From Xiphydria camelus (lineage: Eukaryota; Arthropoda; Insecta; Hymenoptera; Xiphydriidae): DNA of 64,000 nucleotides. Below, one piece after another: positions 11,187 to 23,330 of this stretch (positions are counted from its first letter, which is position 1; each line of letters opens with the position of its first letter). The DNA is taken from contig OY783194.1 in the NCBI GenBank assembly GCA_963678675.1, positions 14,615,812 to 14,679,811 of the forward strand, read 5' to 3'. The translations under genes and the position numbers were made by a program. The notes beneath the pieces were generated by a model. The model was not told the DNA's origin and ran no database searches. It saw only the letters and a list, made by a program, of their open reading frames with translations.

Positions 11187-12720
11187 ATGTTAGCAACTCT
11201 GAACGACCGCACCGCGGGCCTTCCCTATATCACACAGGCGGCCTCGCCACCGCTGGGCCACCCACAGCCCCACCAACAGGGCCGACGCTACCCATGCGTG
11301 CCCCTGTCCAGCTCTACTATAGCATCTCTCCTTACCAACGCCGAAATGGACTCCACCCGAGAGGCTCCTCACCAGGACAACGACACTACTAGTACCCAGC
11401 TCTCACCGCAAGCAAGTATCGTGCCCCCTCCTAACACCTCCAGCTCACCGGAGTCCCTTGACGCGGAAATCCACCAGGGCAAAACCAAATGTGAAAAAAT
11501 CACCTCTCAGCTGTCCAGGATTGACACTCTCCTCGCTCAACTCCTCGCACGCAAAAACGCCGCCCTGTCCTCACAAGCCGTAAATCTTGCTACCATCGAA
11601 ATGGAAACGGCCGCCCCCTCCTCTCCGGACTTTCCGGCAAACCACGCAAACCCCAAGAAGCGCATCAGGACTTCCAGTCCTCCTGATCCCGTCCCATCGG
11701 ACTCGGACTCTGACTCTGACTCAGAATCCGAAGCCGAGCTCCAAAACGATTCCTTCCCCCCTCCCATCTGCATCAAGTAGAAGGAAAAATGGCCGAAAAT
11801 ACACAAATTCATGGCCCATAAGGATATCCTCCTTAGACGCGCCCTGAACACCTCCGAAGCCGTAAAAGTTTACCTACACTCGGTCGACGATTTCCGCACT
11901 CTGACGTCCAAATTGGACAAGGACAACACGCAGTACTCCACTTATCAACTGCGACAAGACAAAGATCTCGTTGTAGTTATCCGTGGCGTGATGGAATCCT
12001 TGTCCGAGGACGACGTCAAGTCGGAGCTCGAAACCAAAGGCCTCCCGATCAAATCCGTCTACCGCATGCGGAATGGCGACAGAATCTGGCCTCTGGTCAT
12101 TGTCAACTTCGACGCAAAGTCCCCCCTAGCTAACACAATCTTTAACATCCGCACCATCAACGGCCTCAGCATCAAAGTCGAGCCAAAGAGGAAAAACAAT
12201 CAAATTCCACAGTGCCGTCGCTGCTAAAAATTCCGTCATTCGGCAAACTACTGCCACGCCGCCTGGGTTTGCGCCTTCTGCGCAAAATCCCACGCCACCA
12301 CAGTGTGTCCCACTAAAGACAATCCGACAAAGTCGCCTACCTGCTCCAACTGTAACGGCCCCCATCGCGCCTCCTACCGTGGATGTCCAAAAGCTCCGCA
12401 AACTCACTCTGCTCTCCGGCAGAATACGACCCCCCCCCCCCCTTCCGCAAACCACCACTACCCCAGTTCCACCGCAAACACGACCGTCTCCCAACCCCTC
12501 CCCCACCCAGACAAACACACGCCCTTCACCCAGCTCGTACGCACAGGCCGCAAGAGGCCCCTCCCCCCTCCCCCGCCTCCGCAGAAAACCCAGCCAGGTA
12601 GCCCCTGCTCTAATAGCCCCGTCCAAAAATCAAGCAATCCTCCAGCTTTTTCGCGACTTCACCGCACAATTCACCACCCAACTTGCCTGTATTCTCCAAC
12701 TACCACTCCCCCCGCAATAG
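11187..12720 (+). pseudogene. LINE ORF1 (gag-like, CCHC knuckles)
   Basis: The start is ATG 11187. An N-terminal Ser/Pro-rich region ends in a run of Asp-Ser repeats (about 11697-11730). The next segment, around 11880-12220, resembles the PRE_C2HC domain of Jockey ORF1 proteins. Cys-rich knuckles follow (CRRC, CHAAWVCAFC, HATTVCP, CSNCNGPHRASYRGC; 12210-12400), then a Pro-rich tail. The frame is interrupted by TAG at 11778 and by TAA at 12225 inside the first knuckle. It then shifts by one at a run of C near 12430-12441, after which the tail runs to 12720. The role in intact elements is RNA binding and RNP assembly. Confidence 0.8.
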
Positions 12721-12734
12721 TGACTCACTAACCA

Positions 12735-15369
12735 TTCCCACCTGGAATACTAACGGTATTCTAGCCTCCGGAAAACATAGAACTCTAGTACTAACCCAAC
12801 TCCTTGAAGAATCCGCAATAGACATCGCATGCATTACCGAAACCCACCTACAACCACACCAAAAACTCTACATCCCCAACTTCTCCGTCTACAGATGCGA
12901 CCGTCCAAACTCCAAATATGGAGGCGTGGCTACAATTATTCGCAACTCCATCCGCCACAAAGCCATCAGCACCCCCACCCCCTCCCTGGAGACGTGCGGC
13001 ATCGAGCTCACTCGCAATAACAGCCCGCTAAAAAAACCTTAACCTGTTACTCACCCCCGGACTCCAACAACCTCTCCGAAATACCTGCCCTCCTAAACAA
13101 TAATACCCCCTCAATCCTTGCCGGCGACTTTAATGCCAAGCACGACTCTTGGGGTTGCCGATGTAGAAACTCTAGGAAACTCCCTCCTAAGTCTATTACA
13201 ATGACATAATTTCGCTATGGACGCATCAACAGAGCTTACTCATTTCCCCGCAGACCCTAACAAACACCCCGACATTCTCGACCCCTTTATCACCAAAAAC
13301 ATCACCCTTAATAGGGAACCCTGGACCTCCCCATCACTAAATTCCGACCATAATCCAGTTTTTGCTGAAACTCCGGGCACCGCCACCATCGACCACCTGC
13401 TAGAGTCCAAAATAGACTGGCTTGCCCTCCAATTCACCTCGACACCTCCTCTTATAAATGCAGTAACATTCAAACCACCGCTGACATAGACACCGCTATC
13501 GAACTACTCTCACAAGAAATACACTCCAAAATAAACCTCGCCACCAAAACATCACCGACTTCCACAAATAGATACCAACTCTCCCCCGAAATCAGGGCCC
13601 TAATCTCTAAGAAAAATAGAGTGCGTAGATGGCTACAACGAACTAACAATCCGGCCCTCCGACCACACTTAAATTCCCTAAAGCGCAAACTGCACTCAGC
13701 TCTTCAACAAACTCGCGAATCGAAATTCGAAAAATATATCGCGGAAGCAGAATCAAATCCTAAACGCTGCTGGAAAATTATCAAATCATTACGAAACAAA
13801 CAACTCCACTCTCCCCTCCTAACAAAAAATGGAGCCTCCTACTCGGCCGACAGCGATAAAGCGAATATATTCGCCGAATCCCTTAGAGAACAATGCTCTC
13901 CATTCCCCACCCGTGATGAATTTCTAAACTTTCATACCACCATAAAAGATGCCGTTCAGCACTTTTGTCCAACTAACCTCGCCCCTGAGCATACTTCGCC
14001 CAGCGAAATTAGCCAAATTATTAAATCACTTAATAAGAATAAAGCCCCAGGACATAACTCCATTACTAACGGAATCTTGAAAATTCTTCCACGCATCCAT
14101 TTAGTAGCCACCTGTAACATCATCAATGCAATGCTACGTCTTCAATATTTTCCCACAGCATGGAAACTCGCCACAGTAATCTGCATTCCCAAAGAAGCCA
14201 AACCACTAAATCAAGCTTCTAGTTACAGGCCAATTAGCTTACTTTGCACCCTCAGCAAAGTAGCTGAGAGCGTCATCCTAAAACGCCTAAATAAATTCGT
14301 CTCCGAAACCAAAGTCCTCCCCGACTTCCAACACGGTTTCCGCCAACACCACGGCACCTGCCACCAGCTTCTCCGGGTAACCGAATTTATTGCCGACAAC
14401 TTAAATAAGAATCAGCACACCTCCATGCTCCTGTTAGACGGTAAACAAGCTTTCGACAGAGTCTGGCACGATGACTTGGTCTACAAACTAATTAAACTAG
14501 ATTGTCCCCATTACCTAATCGGCACTATTAAATCCTTCCTCTCTCGGACAGATCATTCAAGGTCAAGTCAGGTAAAAGCCTCTCCGACCCTCAACCCGTC
14601 ACAGCAGGAGTCCCTCAAGGCTCCAAACTATCACCAGTCCTATTCAACATTTACTGCCACGATATTCCCACCCACGAGAAAATTACTATTGCACAATACG
14701 CCGACGACGTTGCACTCCTCTACACTTCTAAGGTTAAGTTTTTCTGCTCCTCAGTAGTGAATAAATTCTTATCCACGCTTCTTGAATGGTTTCATTAATG
14801 AAACTAAGTCGGAGGCAGTATTCTTGTCCCGCCGCAATATCCCCCCTCGAGAACTTCTAGTAAATAATCACCGCATCCCCTGGAGCAACTCGGCCAGATA
14901 TTTAGGAGTAATCTTCGACAAAAAACTCAACTGGTCGAAGCAGATTACCTCTGTCCAGAACAAAGCGATCGCTGCCTTCGTAGCTCTCAAACCCTTCTTT
15001 ATTAACAAAAACGTTTCCCAACAAACGAAATTCAGAGCATTTAACGCCATAATTAGAAGCATCTCCACCTACGCCATTCCGGTCTGGGACGTAGCCTCCC
15101 CACTTATCTTTAAAAGACTCCAAAGAATTTACATGAGACTCCTTCGAGGCTCTTTAAATACTCCCTGGTACATAAGAAACTCTCAGTTACTACAAGAGGT
15201 AAACCTCCCCCCTTTAAACGAAGCTGCCGTCAAATATGCAGTCAATCTCAGGATCTCCATCAGCAACCACACCAACCCCTCCATCAGAGGACTACGCTCT
15301 TACACTTGCAAATCTAAGGATAAAATCCGCAGGCCTTGTGCCCTCCTCCCCAACTCTCTACGACACTAG
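12735..15369 (+). pseudogene. LINE ORF2 (endonuclease and reverse transcriptase)
   Basis: The endonuclease part opens with WNTNGI and has ITETHL (about 12830) and, in another frame, AGDFNAKHDSWG (about 13120). The reverse transcriptase shows SSYRPISLLCTLSK (14220), GFRQHHGTCHQL (14335), the AFDRVWHD block (14450) and, after a frameshift near 14550, GVPQGSKLSP and AQYADDVAL (YADD at 14697-14708). The frame returns near 14782 and runs to the stop at 15369. The order and motifs match the Jockey clade. At least three frame changes and several stops mean it is inactive. The 3' UTR is 15370-15543. Confidence 0.85.
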
Positions 15370-15659
15370 CTTCGCACTTTGCGTTAGCGGCCTCAAAAAT
15401 GTTAGCAGGCCCCCCTTTCCTTCTCTTCTAGGTTTATAACCTCCGGGTTGGTAACCCGAGGAGGGGTTTAGTCGGTACAAATCCGACACTACCCTACTTA
15501 CATCTTGGGTGTCTTTTCGAAGATTCCCCTCCTCGTCCGTTTCAAAAAAAAAAAAAAACGTGGGAGTCACTCGACATTCAGGGAGATTCCTCAGTCCTTC
15601 TCAGGACTCCAATAGATCGGCCAATTCGCATTTGTTCTCTTGTTCTTTTCCCTCGACCC

Positions 15660-16200
15660 TTCCTTGACCGCGGCGCTTTGCGCCTTCCACCGCTCCTTTG
15701 TGTGACCGCGGCGCCTCCGCGCCTTCCACCGTTTCCTTCCGCGGCGTTTTCACGCCTTCCCCGACCGCAGCACCTTCGCGCCTTCCACTGCTTCCTTCTG
15801 CGGTGTTTTCACGCCTTCCCCGACCGCGACGCCTTCGCGCCTTCCACCGCTTCCTTCCGCGGCGTTTTCACGCCTTCCCCGACCGCGGCGCCTTCGCGCC
15901 TTCCACTGCTTCCTTCCGCGGCGTTTTTACGCCTTTTCTCCGCCTCCTTCCGCGGCGTTTTCACGCCTTCCCCGACCGCGGCGCCTTCGCGCCTTCCACC
16001 GCTTCCTTTCGCGGCGTTTTCACGCCTTTTCTCCGCTTCCTTCCGAAGCGTTTTCATGCCTTCCCCGACCGCGGCGCCTTCGCGCCTTCCACAGCTTCCC
16101 TCCGCGGCGTTTTCACGCCTTTCTCCGCCTCCTTTCGCGGCGTTTTCACGCCTTGCCCCGTTTCCTTCCGCGGCGTTTTCACGCTCGATCGACTGCCTTC
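15660..16200. repeat. GC-rich minisatellite, unit about 60 bp
   Basis: The unit contains CCTTCCACCGCTTCCTTCCG, then CGGCGTTTTCACGCC and CGACCGCGGCGCCTTCGCGC. About eight to nine units occur, some shortened. Long open frames on both strands (for example 15678-16508) encode Phe/Pro/Ser-rich periodic peptides that simply follow the repeat, so I do not call them genes. Confidence 0.85.
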
Positions 16201-17372
16201 TTCTCCTTCACGCGTCACGACCCATGACGCGGTGTCCCAAGCTGGGGCACGCACCGTTCCAGAAGAAGCGCGGAGGAAGGAAGGTTCGCTCCCGCCAACA
16301 GGCAGCAGTCGTCCGGAAGTTGGCCGCCGGGCAAACCCCGTGGGCCCTAGACGCACGCGAAGAAACGGCCGCAGGATCGGACCGGGTCATCGCTGAGTCG
16401 TCCCAATCCCGGGACCGGGGGGTATTTCACCGGCGCGGCGTTGCCACCACCCGACCGCGTGGGACAGGCTTCCGTCTTGGCGAGGTTGCCAAGTCCTCCC
16501 CGAGCTAGACCGGCGACCGACATTCCGATCCCAACTTCCCGGAAGCCGCCGACTTCCGGGAAGGGAATCGAAGAGCTCCTCGCCCGCCGAGCAGAGGCAG
16601 CCCCGCACGCCATTCGGAGACTCCTCGTTTGAGTGCTCCCTTTCTTTTCCCCGAGGCGCGTGTCAATATTATGATAAATTCGTTTCCTTTAGTGAGCCGG
16701 AAATGAGCAATCTCTGTCTCAGAACTAAAAATGAAAGCAAAGATCACGATAGATTTGTTGCTGATAGATCAAGAATTACGGATAGCTCTAAAGCCCATAA
16801 AATAAAGAATCTGAAAACAAAATCGGATAAACGGTTGACAAATGAATTTTAAAATCCTAAATAGGTACCGTACAAAATTTTTGTATATGGTCTTATAGAC
16901 GAAAAAATCACCTTGGGAGCGTACAAAAAAACTTTCGATATCCATGTTTGCTACATCGGAGTTTTCATATCCCCTAAGCATTCTTGGTTAGCGGTTTCGG
17001 TAGACGGAGTAGTGATTGAGAACGATCAAATTATTAAATTGGTAGAAATAAAATTTATCCTATTGGGGTAGAAAGTATCTTACATTGTACCAAGATAATG
17101 TAGAACTAGTCTAGTCTCATAAATATTACACACAAATTCAGCTCCAGATATATGTAACCAGTATGATGGTTTGCGATTTATTCGTATGGTCTCCGCAGGG
17201 GAAAGCTTAAAGGCGCGTCTAAACGGGCAATAATTTTACTGCAATATGTGGCTGCAACAGTGGTCGGCAACATTGCCAGTAATAACAGCCAGACTATGCA
17301 ATTTAGGATAATATTTTTAGTATGTCCCGGCCATATAGCTACACACGTTTTGTATCGCCGCATGCATTTATA
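16201..17372. other. GC-rich flank, then AT-rich, no gene seen
   Basis: Bases 16201-16650 are GC-rich with several overlapping short open frames and no domain. They may be the downstream part of the promoter or LTR unit cut by the LINE. From 16660 the base composition changes sharply to AT-rich and nothing is recognisable. Confidence 0.4.
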
Positions 17373-17791
17373 CAGTGGTCCCCCCCTCTATAACTCGCGC
17401 GTTTCGGGGCTGTAAATTCGCAGAATTATGAGTTAGAGAAGCTTCGCTTCAGCCCCCACTCACCTCAATGCAGGCGTGGCAAAAGAAAGAGAAAGCGTGG
17501 TTTTTAGACAGAGAACACACGATAAGAGTTGCGCGCGGCTCTGGTGAAATTGGGACCGTGTGCAGCTGCTTGGAGAGGATACGGCGAACGAACGTGCGCA
17601 ACTAGTGGTGAAGCTTGAACTTAGGTAGCACGTTTCTCCATACATACCGGCTTCTCCTCTCTATATTTTCATGCGCGCCTATGTGCGCACTTCATGCTAT
17701 GGCAGCAGTTATGGCGTCACGGGAGGAGTGGGGGCAATCGCTTCCCCTCTCGCGCGAGTTATGGAGGGCGCGAGTAATAGAGGGACCACTG
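17373..17791. mobile_element. Tigger/pogo-type MITE, CAGTGGTCC ends, TA duplication
   Basis: The ends are CAGTGGTCCCCCCCTCTATA and, inverted, TATTA...GGGACCACTG at 17786-17791. TA dinucleotides abut both ends (17371-17372 and 17792-17793). Length is 419 bp. The CAGTGG terminus plus TA duplication identify the pogo/Tigger group. No transposase is present. Confidence 0.8.
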
Positions 17792-17793
17792 TA

Positions 17794-19123
17794 TGTGTCG
17801 CAGGCAAGTTGCCGGTCGATCGCTTAGTGAGCGAAAATATTTTGCAATAGGGACCGTGCAAGGCATTTAGGGCGACATCCGAAAGCTATTGTGCAACAGA
17901 ATGTGGAGGAATTTAACGAGCGCATAAAGGGCAATTGGTCCAACTTGGTCTAATTGTGTTTAAAAGAAATTCAAAGTCACCCTTTGACATTCTTGAAAAG
18001 TTTTTAAATAAGTTATTATAAAGACTTTTTTCTACACTTAGTTACCTAAAGTTTCACGCCTATTGAAGTAAGGTCGAATCCACAATCTTCTCTTTTTTTT
18101 TCTTCAACTGTTCTTTTACAGCAATATAAGCCGCTGCGACGCAATAGATTTCGTTAGCCATTCTTGCCCGATCACAGGCTCAAATTTTAAGGGCTTATTC
18201 TACACAAGAATGCCTATAGTCGGAACTAGCTGTATAATTATTTATTAATATTTGAACAAATTATAAACAATTCAAGTTGAAAATATGAGGTCAAACATTT
18301 CAAAAGTCCGCCATTTGTTTTGTTTCTATCGAAAGTATAAAATCCTAGTTCGTACTATAGCGAGAACTCTATACTTGAAGAATCGATTTGAATTTCTGCT
18401 TTCAGACATTCCAAAGTCGAGATACTATGTCAACCAGATATAAACAGGAGTATGTTTAAGCGACTTTACCAAGAAAAAAAATTATCGAAGAACAAAAAGA
18501 AAATTTTTTATGTCAGTCTAGGACCTCTATTAGTATGTGCGAAAAAAATTAAAATTCTATGAAAATATTTACCATGAAAAAAATTCTTAAAAAAAAGACC
18601 TTGTTTCATGAGACTACCCCCTCAAGAGCCGAAATTCATCGACGTGAAGCTTTTCTAGAGGATCTCATCCTAAAACTAGTGACGTTTTACTTTCGACATT
18701 ATCTTCCTGCATTGTCAGAGGAGGATCGTGGAAACACAGTTAAAAATTAGATTAAGGACTAGAATGTTTATACCTATAGAGCGATGAGTTTGTACATTAA
18801 ACCTGTGCGATGTGTGACCCGAAATGCTGTGAAGAGAAAATATTCTATGTCCGTTGATTACATTTTTCACGACATTAGTACTAAATGCTTGAAAAAATGT
18901 TGCGATGTAATAAATGCAATACTTTCATTACTGTTTACAAATATTCAAACCAAATAAATTGGCTGTTGATAATAATATTAGGGGTTGTGTTGTACTAATA
19001 TTACACAGAAATATTTATATCCTGCATATGACAGCATTTTATTTTCCAAAAAACAATTGTACTATCAAAAGAAGCATACTTGCTATAGTTTTGTGAGATG
19101 GCATTATATAACGTAACATAAAA
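17794..19123. other. AT-rich, no gene recognised
   Basis: It contains only short open frames without motifs. Part of the right end may belong to the DDE_4-type transposon whose coding end is at 19124, but I could not find its terminal repeat. Confidence 0.4.
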
Positions 19124-19261
19124 CTACATACGTAGAAGTTTATCGATTGCAAGTAATTTTATAGAACATTCATCAGACACACATAAACAATGATAATTAT
19201 TCTTCAAGATGGGGGGTTGTAAATTGACCAACACGCAAGCTATAAAAATTATATCATTAAC
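19124..19261 (-). pseudogene. Severed C-terminal end of DDE_4-type transposase
   Basis: Read on the minus strand from 19261, the peptide includes ACVLVNLQPPI. This matches the usual C-terminus of the transposase whose main body is at 27182-28660. The frame closes at TAG 19124-19126. The piece is separated from its body by the 7.9 kb TTAA-flanked insertion 19262-27181. Removing that insertion brings the two parts together, which is strong evidence for the nested order. Confidence 0.75.
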
Positions 19262-20957
19262 TTAACCCTTACTTGCCACACTGGGGTTCGAAACAACCCC
19301 ACGGTAAAACTCGTACTTGCCATACTGGGGTTGATTTACACCCCAGCGAGAAGAATTGCTATAATAAATAAATTGTTGCATATTTGTACTTGAAAATTTG
19401 ATCAGCTCTTCTTAAGAGCATACCTTAAAAGACCGTGTAACTTTTATATTATATTTTTTTCGCATACTAAATTTTAAGTTCTGGCTATACAAGTTACACG
19501 GTCTTTTAAAGTACGTTCTTAAGAAGAGCTGATAAAATTTTCAAGTACAAATATGCAATAATTTGTTTGTTATAACAATTTTTCTCGCTAGGGTGTAAAT
19601 CAACTCGAGTGTGGCAAGTACAGTGGAACCTCTCATAGCGTACGTAATAGGGAGACAATGTACGCTATCTGAAGTACCAATCACGAGCCAGAACCGGCTG
19701 TAGTCGATCGACTGCTATCCCCACCATTCTCCTTCCTTGACACTCGTGCAGTGCCGTGACTGCAGACCCCGTGTTCGCTCGTGCCGGTATGAGATTTTGT
19801 AAACAAAACCGCGACAACATCGTATAACATCGTGGATATCGTATATATAAAAAGTAAGTAATTATTAACATATAATAAAAATCAATTATTCGCTGTGAAC
19901 ATTTTGGCTGATACGCGATTTGTGTTATTAATACGAAAATACTAATAGTTCAGATAGACATAACCTCGAAAAAACGTTCTTGTTTACAACGAAATTTTAA
20001 CCTTGAAATGATTATTTTCAGCATTGTTTAAAAAAAATCGCTATGAGCAAAAATCCTAATTACCGGCGACTAGATTTTTCTGAAAAATTAGAAATTCTAG
20101 CTCGGCTGGAGAAAGGAGAATCAGTGACGAAACTGTCTGCTGAGTATAACGTCACCCATCCAACTATTTGTCGCATTAAAGGTAAAAGAAAAGAACTGGA
20201 GGAATATGGCTCAATAATAACTGATAAGGAAGGTTCACTCAAGAAGAAACGAATGAACAACATGGAAAACCAGCCTCTCGATGCTGCATTATTCAAATGG
20301 TTTCATCAGAAACGTTTACTAGGAGAGCCGGTGTCAGGCCCAATCCTGCAAATGAAAGCGATTCAAATCAATCGCATGCTCAAAGGTCCTGAGAATTTTC
20401 AAACCAGTAACGGTTGGCTGTGGAGGTAAGAATTATTTTAATAGCTGTGAAGTCCCATGGATGTAGATAATTTTTGTGCAATTTCAATTAACTAGCAATT
20501 ATTGACAAATTTTCTTATCGATATGTTATACTCTAAAGCTTCATTTGATGCCATATGTATAGTGAAATGAAGACTGCAGAACTTATTCGCTGATCTGAAA
20601 ATTCAAGATCTGTAGTTTCGCTGTGAAAACACTAGAGACGCAGTAGCTAAATGTTATGTTTAACTCTAGCGATGAGAGATTTATCAATGAAAATTTTCAA
20701 TTTCTTTGTCCAAAACACAGCGAAAGCTTTGAATAATGAAATTCCTTACAAGATAGTTTGAAATAGTTATTTCATTATCTCTCTGACAAATCTTTTGCGT
20801 ATTGTATGCATGAAAAAAAAATTAAAACAAACTTGAAGCCTGGTTTATAAAAAACAGTGCGTTTAACTTTCTACTAGAAATAATGTTACTTGAATGATAT
20901 CTTATCTTAGCTTCTCTTTGATCAATATAGGTTGCTTAGATTGAATAACAATAAAAA

Positions 20958-21371
20958 CAATAGATGTGTAAACATCTGGCAGAACAATGTTGTGTGGAAG
21001 TGATGTGGGTGTATTCGGTTACAGACAATTATTAAAAAAATGATCGTCTTTTTGTTCTAATAACTTTATTTAACCGAATATACCCACATCACTTCCACGC
21101 AACATTGTTCTGCCAGATGTTAATACATCAATTATTTAGATATGTCTTCCTTGCAATCACATACTATTTTACATGGTTCGAAGGAAGAGATATCAAATTG
21201 ATGTATTAACATCTGGCAGAACAATGTTGCATGGAAGTGATGTGGGTATATTCTGTTAAATAAAGTTATTAGAACAAAAAGACGATCATTTTTTTAATAA
21301 TTGTCTGTAACCGAATACACCCACATCACTTCCACATAACATTGTTCTGCCAGATGTTTACACATCTATTG
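20958..21371. mobile_element. Double palindrome in the Tigger intron
   Basis: The whole 414 bp folds on itself: CAATAGATGTGTAAACATCT at the left is mirrored at the right. Each half is again an inverted repeat, starting with CATCTGGCAGAACAATGTTG (near 20974 and 21208) with mirrored copies ending near 21119 and 21355. A partial unit (GTGGAAGTGATGTGGGTATA) recurs at 21569. This is a foldback-type MITE that has duplicated or inserted into its own kind. Confidence 0.75.
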
Positions 21372-22285
21372 CAAGTTAGAATGACTAACTCGTTTTTAGT
21401 TTTTTCCCACCTACCGTATCTCCACTAGCATTTTTCGCGAGATTCCTATATGAATTCCACGTAAAGTACCTTGAGTTTGTGAGGGGAAATTTTCGACGCA
21501 AGTTGGGAAAAATGGGAATGAAATTTTAATTTTGGAATGCCGCGATGTTTGTATACGAAAATGTAGCGTGGAAGTGATGTGGGTATAATCGGTGAAAGGA
21601 AAATATGAAAAACAAAAATCGAAGTGTGTGAAAAGATTCTACAGGGTGAAGTGTAGTTGTTGTGTATTCATATTTCATTTGTACACGACAATCATTTATG
21701 TAGTAATTTGTAGTTTGAACTGGTGAAATGAAATAGTGATTAATAATGTACAGGAATTGAAAAGAAGAGTAGGGCAGAATACATGAGAAACTATGGATAA
21801 AAGGAAATGTGAGGAGGAACATAAGAATGCAGCACGACATGAGGCAGTTGTAATTGCGAGGTTGTTGTAACCAAATGGACAGACTATTCTGTCAATCGTT
21901 TGGTGATTTCAACGTAAAGTGTAATTGACCTGCATATACACCAGTTATTAATACTTTGAAGGATAAGTTGGAACTTGATATGGGTTTATGTACCGTATTT
22001 TTTTTAGCTATCATAAACCAATTATATCCACTAAGCTATGAAAGTCACGAATTGGTATCTAGTTTTATTAGAAATCGTAGTGAAACCGGTTATACACTGA
22101 AAACAGTATAAAGATGTACGTTCTGGAGATAGAGGCGTTTAGACGAATGGCGTTATTGGAATGGTGATTTTGTGAAGAATGGAAAGCACTCACCGTTATT
22201 CTGAAATGCACGATTTCGAGGTTAGACGCTCCGATCTCTCGAATTAATACCGACTCTAGGTAATTACCGACTCGACTTGTACCGG

Positions 22286-22629
22286 TACCGTATGTCCCAC
22301 TCTGTACGGGCCAGTTTGAAGTTACCTTCAGGGAGGCTTGGTCGGTACTTGAGTAATTTAATACCGGTAGAAGTCGAGTCGGTAGTTAGAGTTGATGTCA
22401 ATTCGGGTGATCGAAGCGTCTAACTTTGAAATTATGAATTTGTGAATAATGGAAATTACTCACCATTATTCACAAATTCATAATTTCGAGATTAGACGCT
22501 TCGATCTCCCGAATTGACACCAACTCTAACTACCGACTCGACTTCTACCGGTATTAAATGTTTCGATTACCGATCAAGCCTCCCCGAAGGTAACTTCAAA
22601 CTGGCCCGTACAGAGTGGGACATACGGTA
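22286..22629. mobile_element. Palindromic MITE, TACCGTATGTCCC ends
   Basis: A 344-bp near-perfect palindrome with its centre near 22452. Arms contain ACCGACTCGACTTCTACCGG and GGGAGATCGAAGCGTCTAAC-like words also found at 28921-29525 and 50448-51138. It is inserted into a related copy, whose left half is about 22200-22285 and whose right edge reappears at 23880-23930. Confidence 0.75.
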
Positions 22630-22861
22630 TACCTACCCCGATAGCAAAGTGGCACCACAGTGACTGCACCCTGCTTTCACGCAGTGCATTCGAGTGCATG
22701 CACTGGGGTGTCCATCTGGACGTCCACCGTGAAACCACGCTGGAGTCACGCAGTGTAAGTACGATGGTAAAAGTAGAATTTTGCAAAAAGGGGGCGATAA
22801 AGTAGGATTTCTCGCCTGCCTTATCCGCCTACTAGTGTCGGTTTTTTTTTTCTCAAACCCA

Positions 22862-22941
22862 ACCCGGCCAGGACTCGAACCTGCGTTCCTTAGAAGACTG
22901 GGAACGCTTCTCGCATTCTACCAATTGCGCCATCGACTCTT
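22862..22941 (-). pseudogene. tRNA-like sequence with A and B boxes
   Basis: On the minus strand an A box (TGGCGCAATTGG, plus coordinates 22921-22932) and a B box (GGTTCGAGTCC, 22871-22881) are present. The region between resembles that of the copy at 4526-4617 (GCG..AAGC.TTCCCAGT). The anticodon stem does not pair cleanly. It is probably a tRNA-derived repeat rather than a working gene. Confidence 0.5.
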
Positions 22942-23068
22942 TGTGGTGGAAGTCGACTAAGAGAGAGAGTTATACATATAATATATCGATACCTGAAAGC
23001 AACAGTACTGTGACTAGTGAGATAAACCCGAAAGCCGATTTCGAGCTATGTCAAACGTAAACTAAAAC

Positions 23069-23178
23069 CGGCCTTTATACAATGCAACACTGAGATATCT
23101 CGGCAAAAATATTTAAATAAATATTTAATTTAAATATTTTTGCCAAGGTATCTCAGTGTTGCATTGTGTAAAGCCCGT
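23069..23178. repeat. Short hairpin element
   Basis: The left arm (TTTATACAATGCAACACTGA) and its mirrored right arm (CTCAGTGTTGCATTGTGTAA) are about 48 bases each, around an AT-rich loop. No target duplication was assigned. Confidence 0.7.
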
Positions 23179-23205
23179 TTATATATATAAATTAAATATA
23201 AATAT

Positions 23206-23330
23206 AATAATTTGATACTTTTTTTTTCAAAACAGTAGCGATTATGATAATTAATTATTCATTATTTATGGAATAAGTCAGTACAATTTGCACTATTTGA
23301 AACATTATTATAATATCAATTTTGTTATTT
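23206..23330 (+). repeat. Dispersed repeat, partner of 1137-1262
   Basis: It matches the reverse complement of 1137-1262. It sits inside the Tigger intron among words such as GCACCACAGTG and CACGCAGTG that also occur near 1085-1115 and 22650-23870. A larger element may therefore be shared by the two places. Confidence 0.55.

Larger units (their letters stand above)
11063..15558 (+). mobile_element. Jockey-type LINE with 13-bp target duplication
   Basis: A full-length-looking non-LTR retrotransposon. The 13-bp word CGTGGGAGTCACT occurs just before it (11050-11062) and just after its poly(A) tail of 15 A (15544-15558), at 15559-15571. ORF1 encodes a gag-like protein with zinc knuckles, and ORF2 an AP-type endonuclease and reverse transcriptase. 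Both are broken by stops and frameshifts, so the copy is dead. Intact duplications and a long A tail suggest a fairly recent insertion. Confidence 0.9.

Noticed and set aside
15678..16508. 276-codon plus-strand frame and others in the GC-rich repeat
   Set aside because: The peptide is purely periodic and follows the roughly 60-bp minisatellite; both strands are open.
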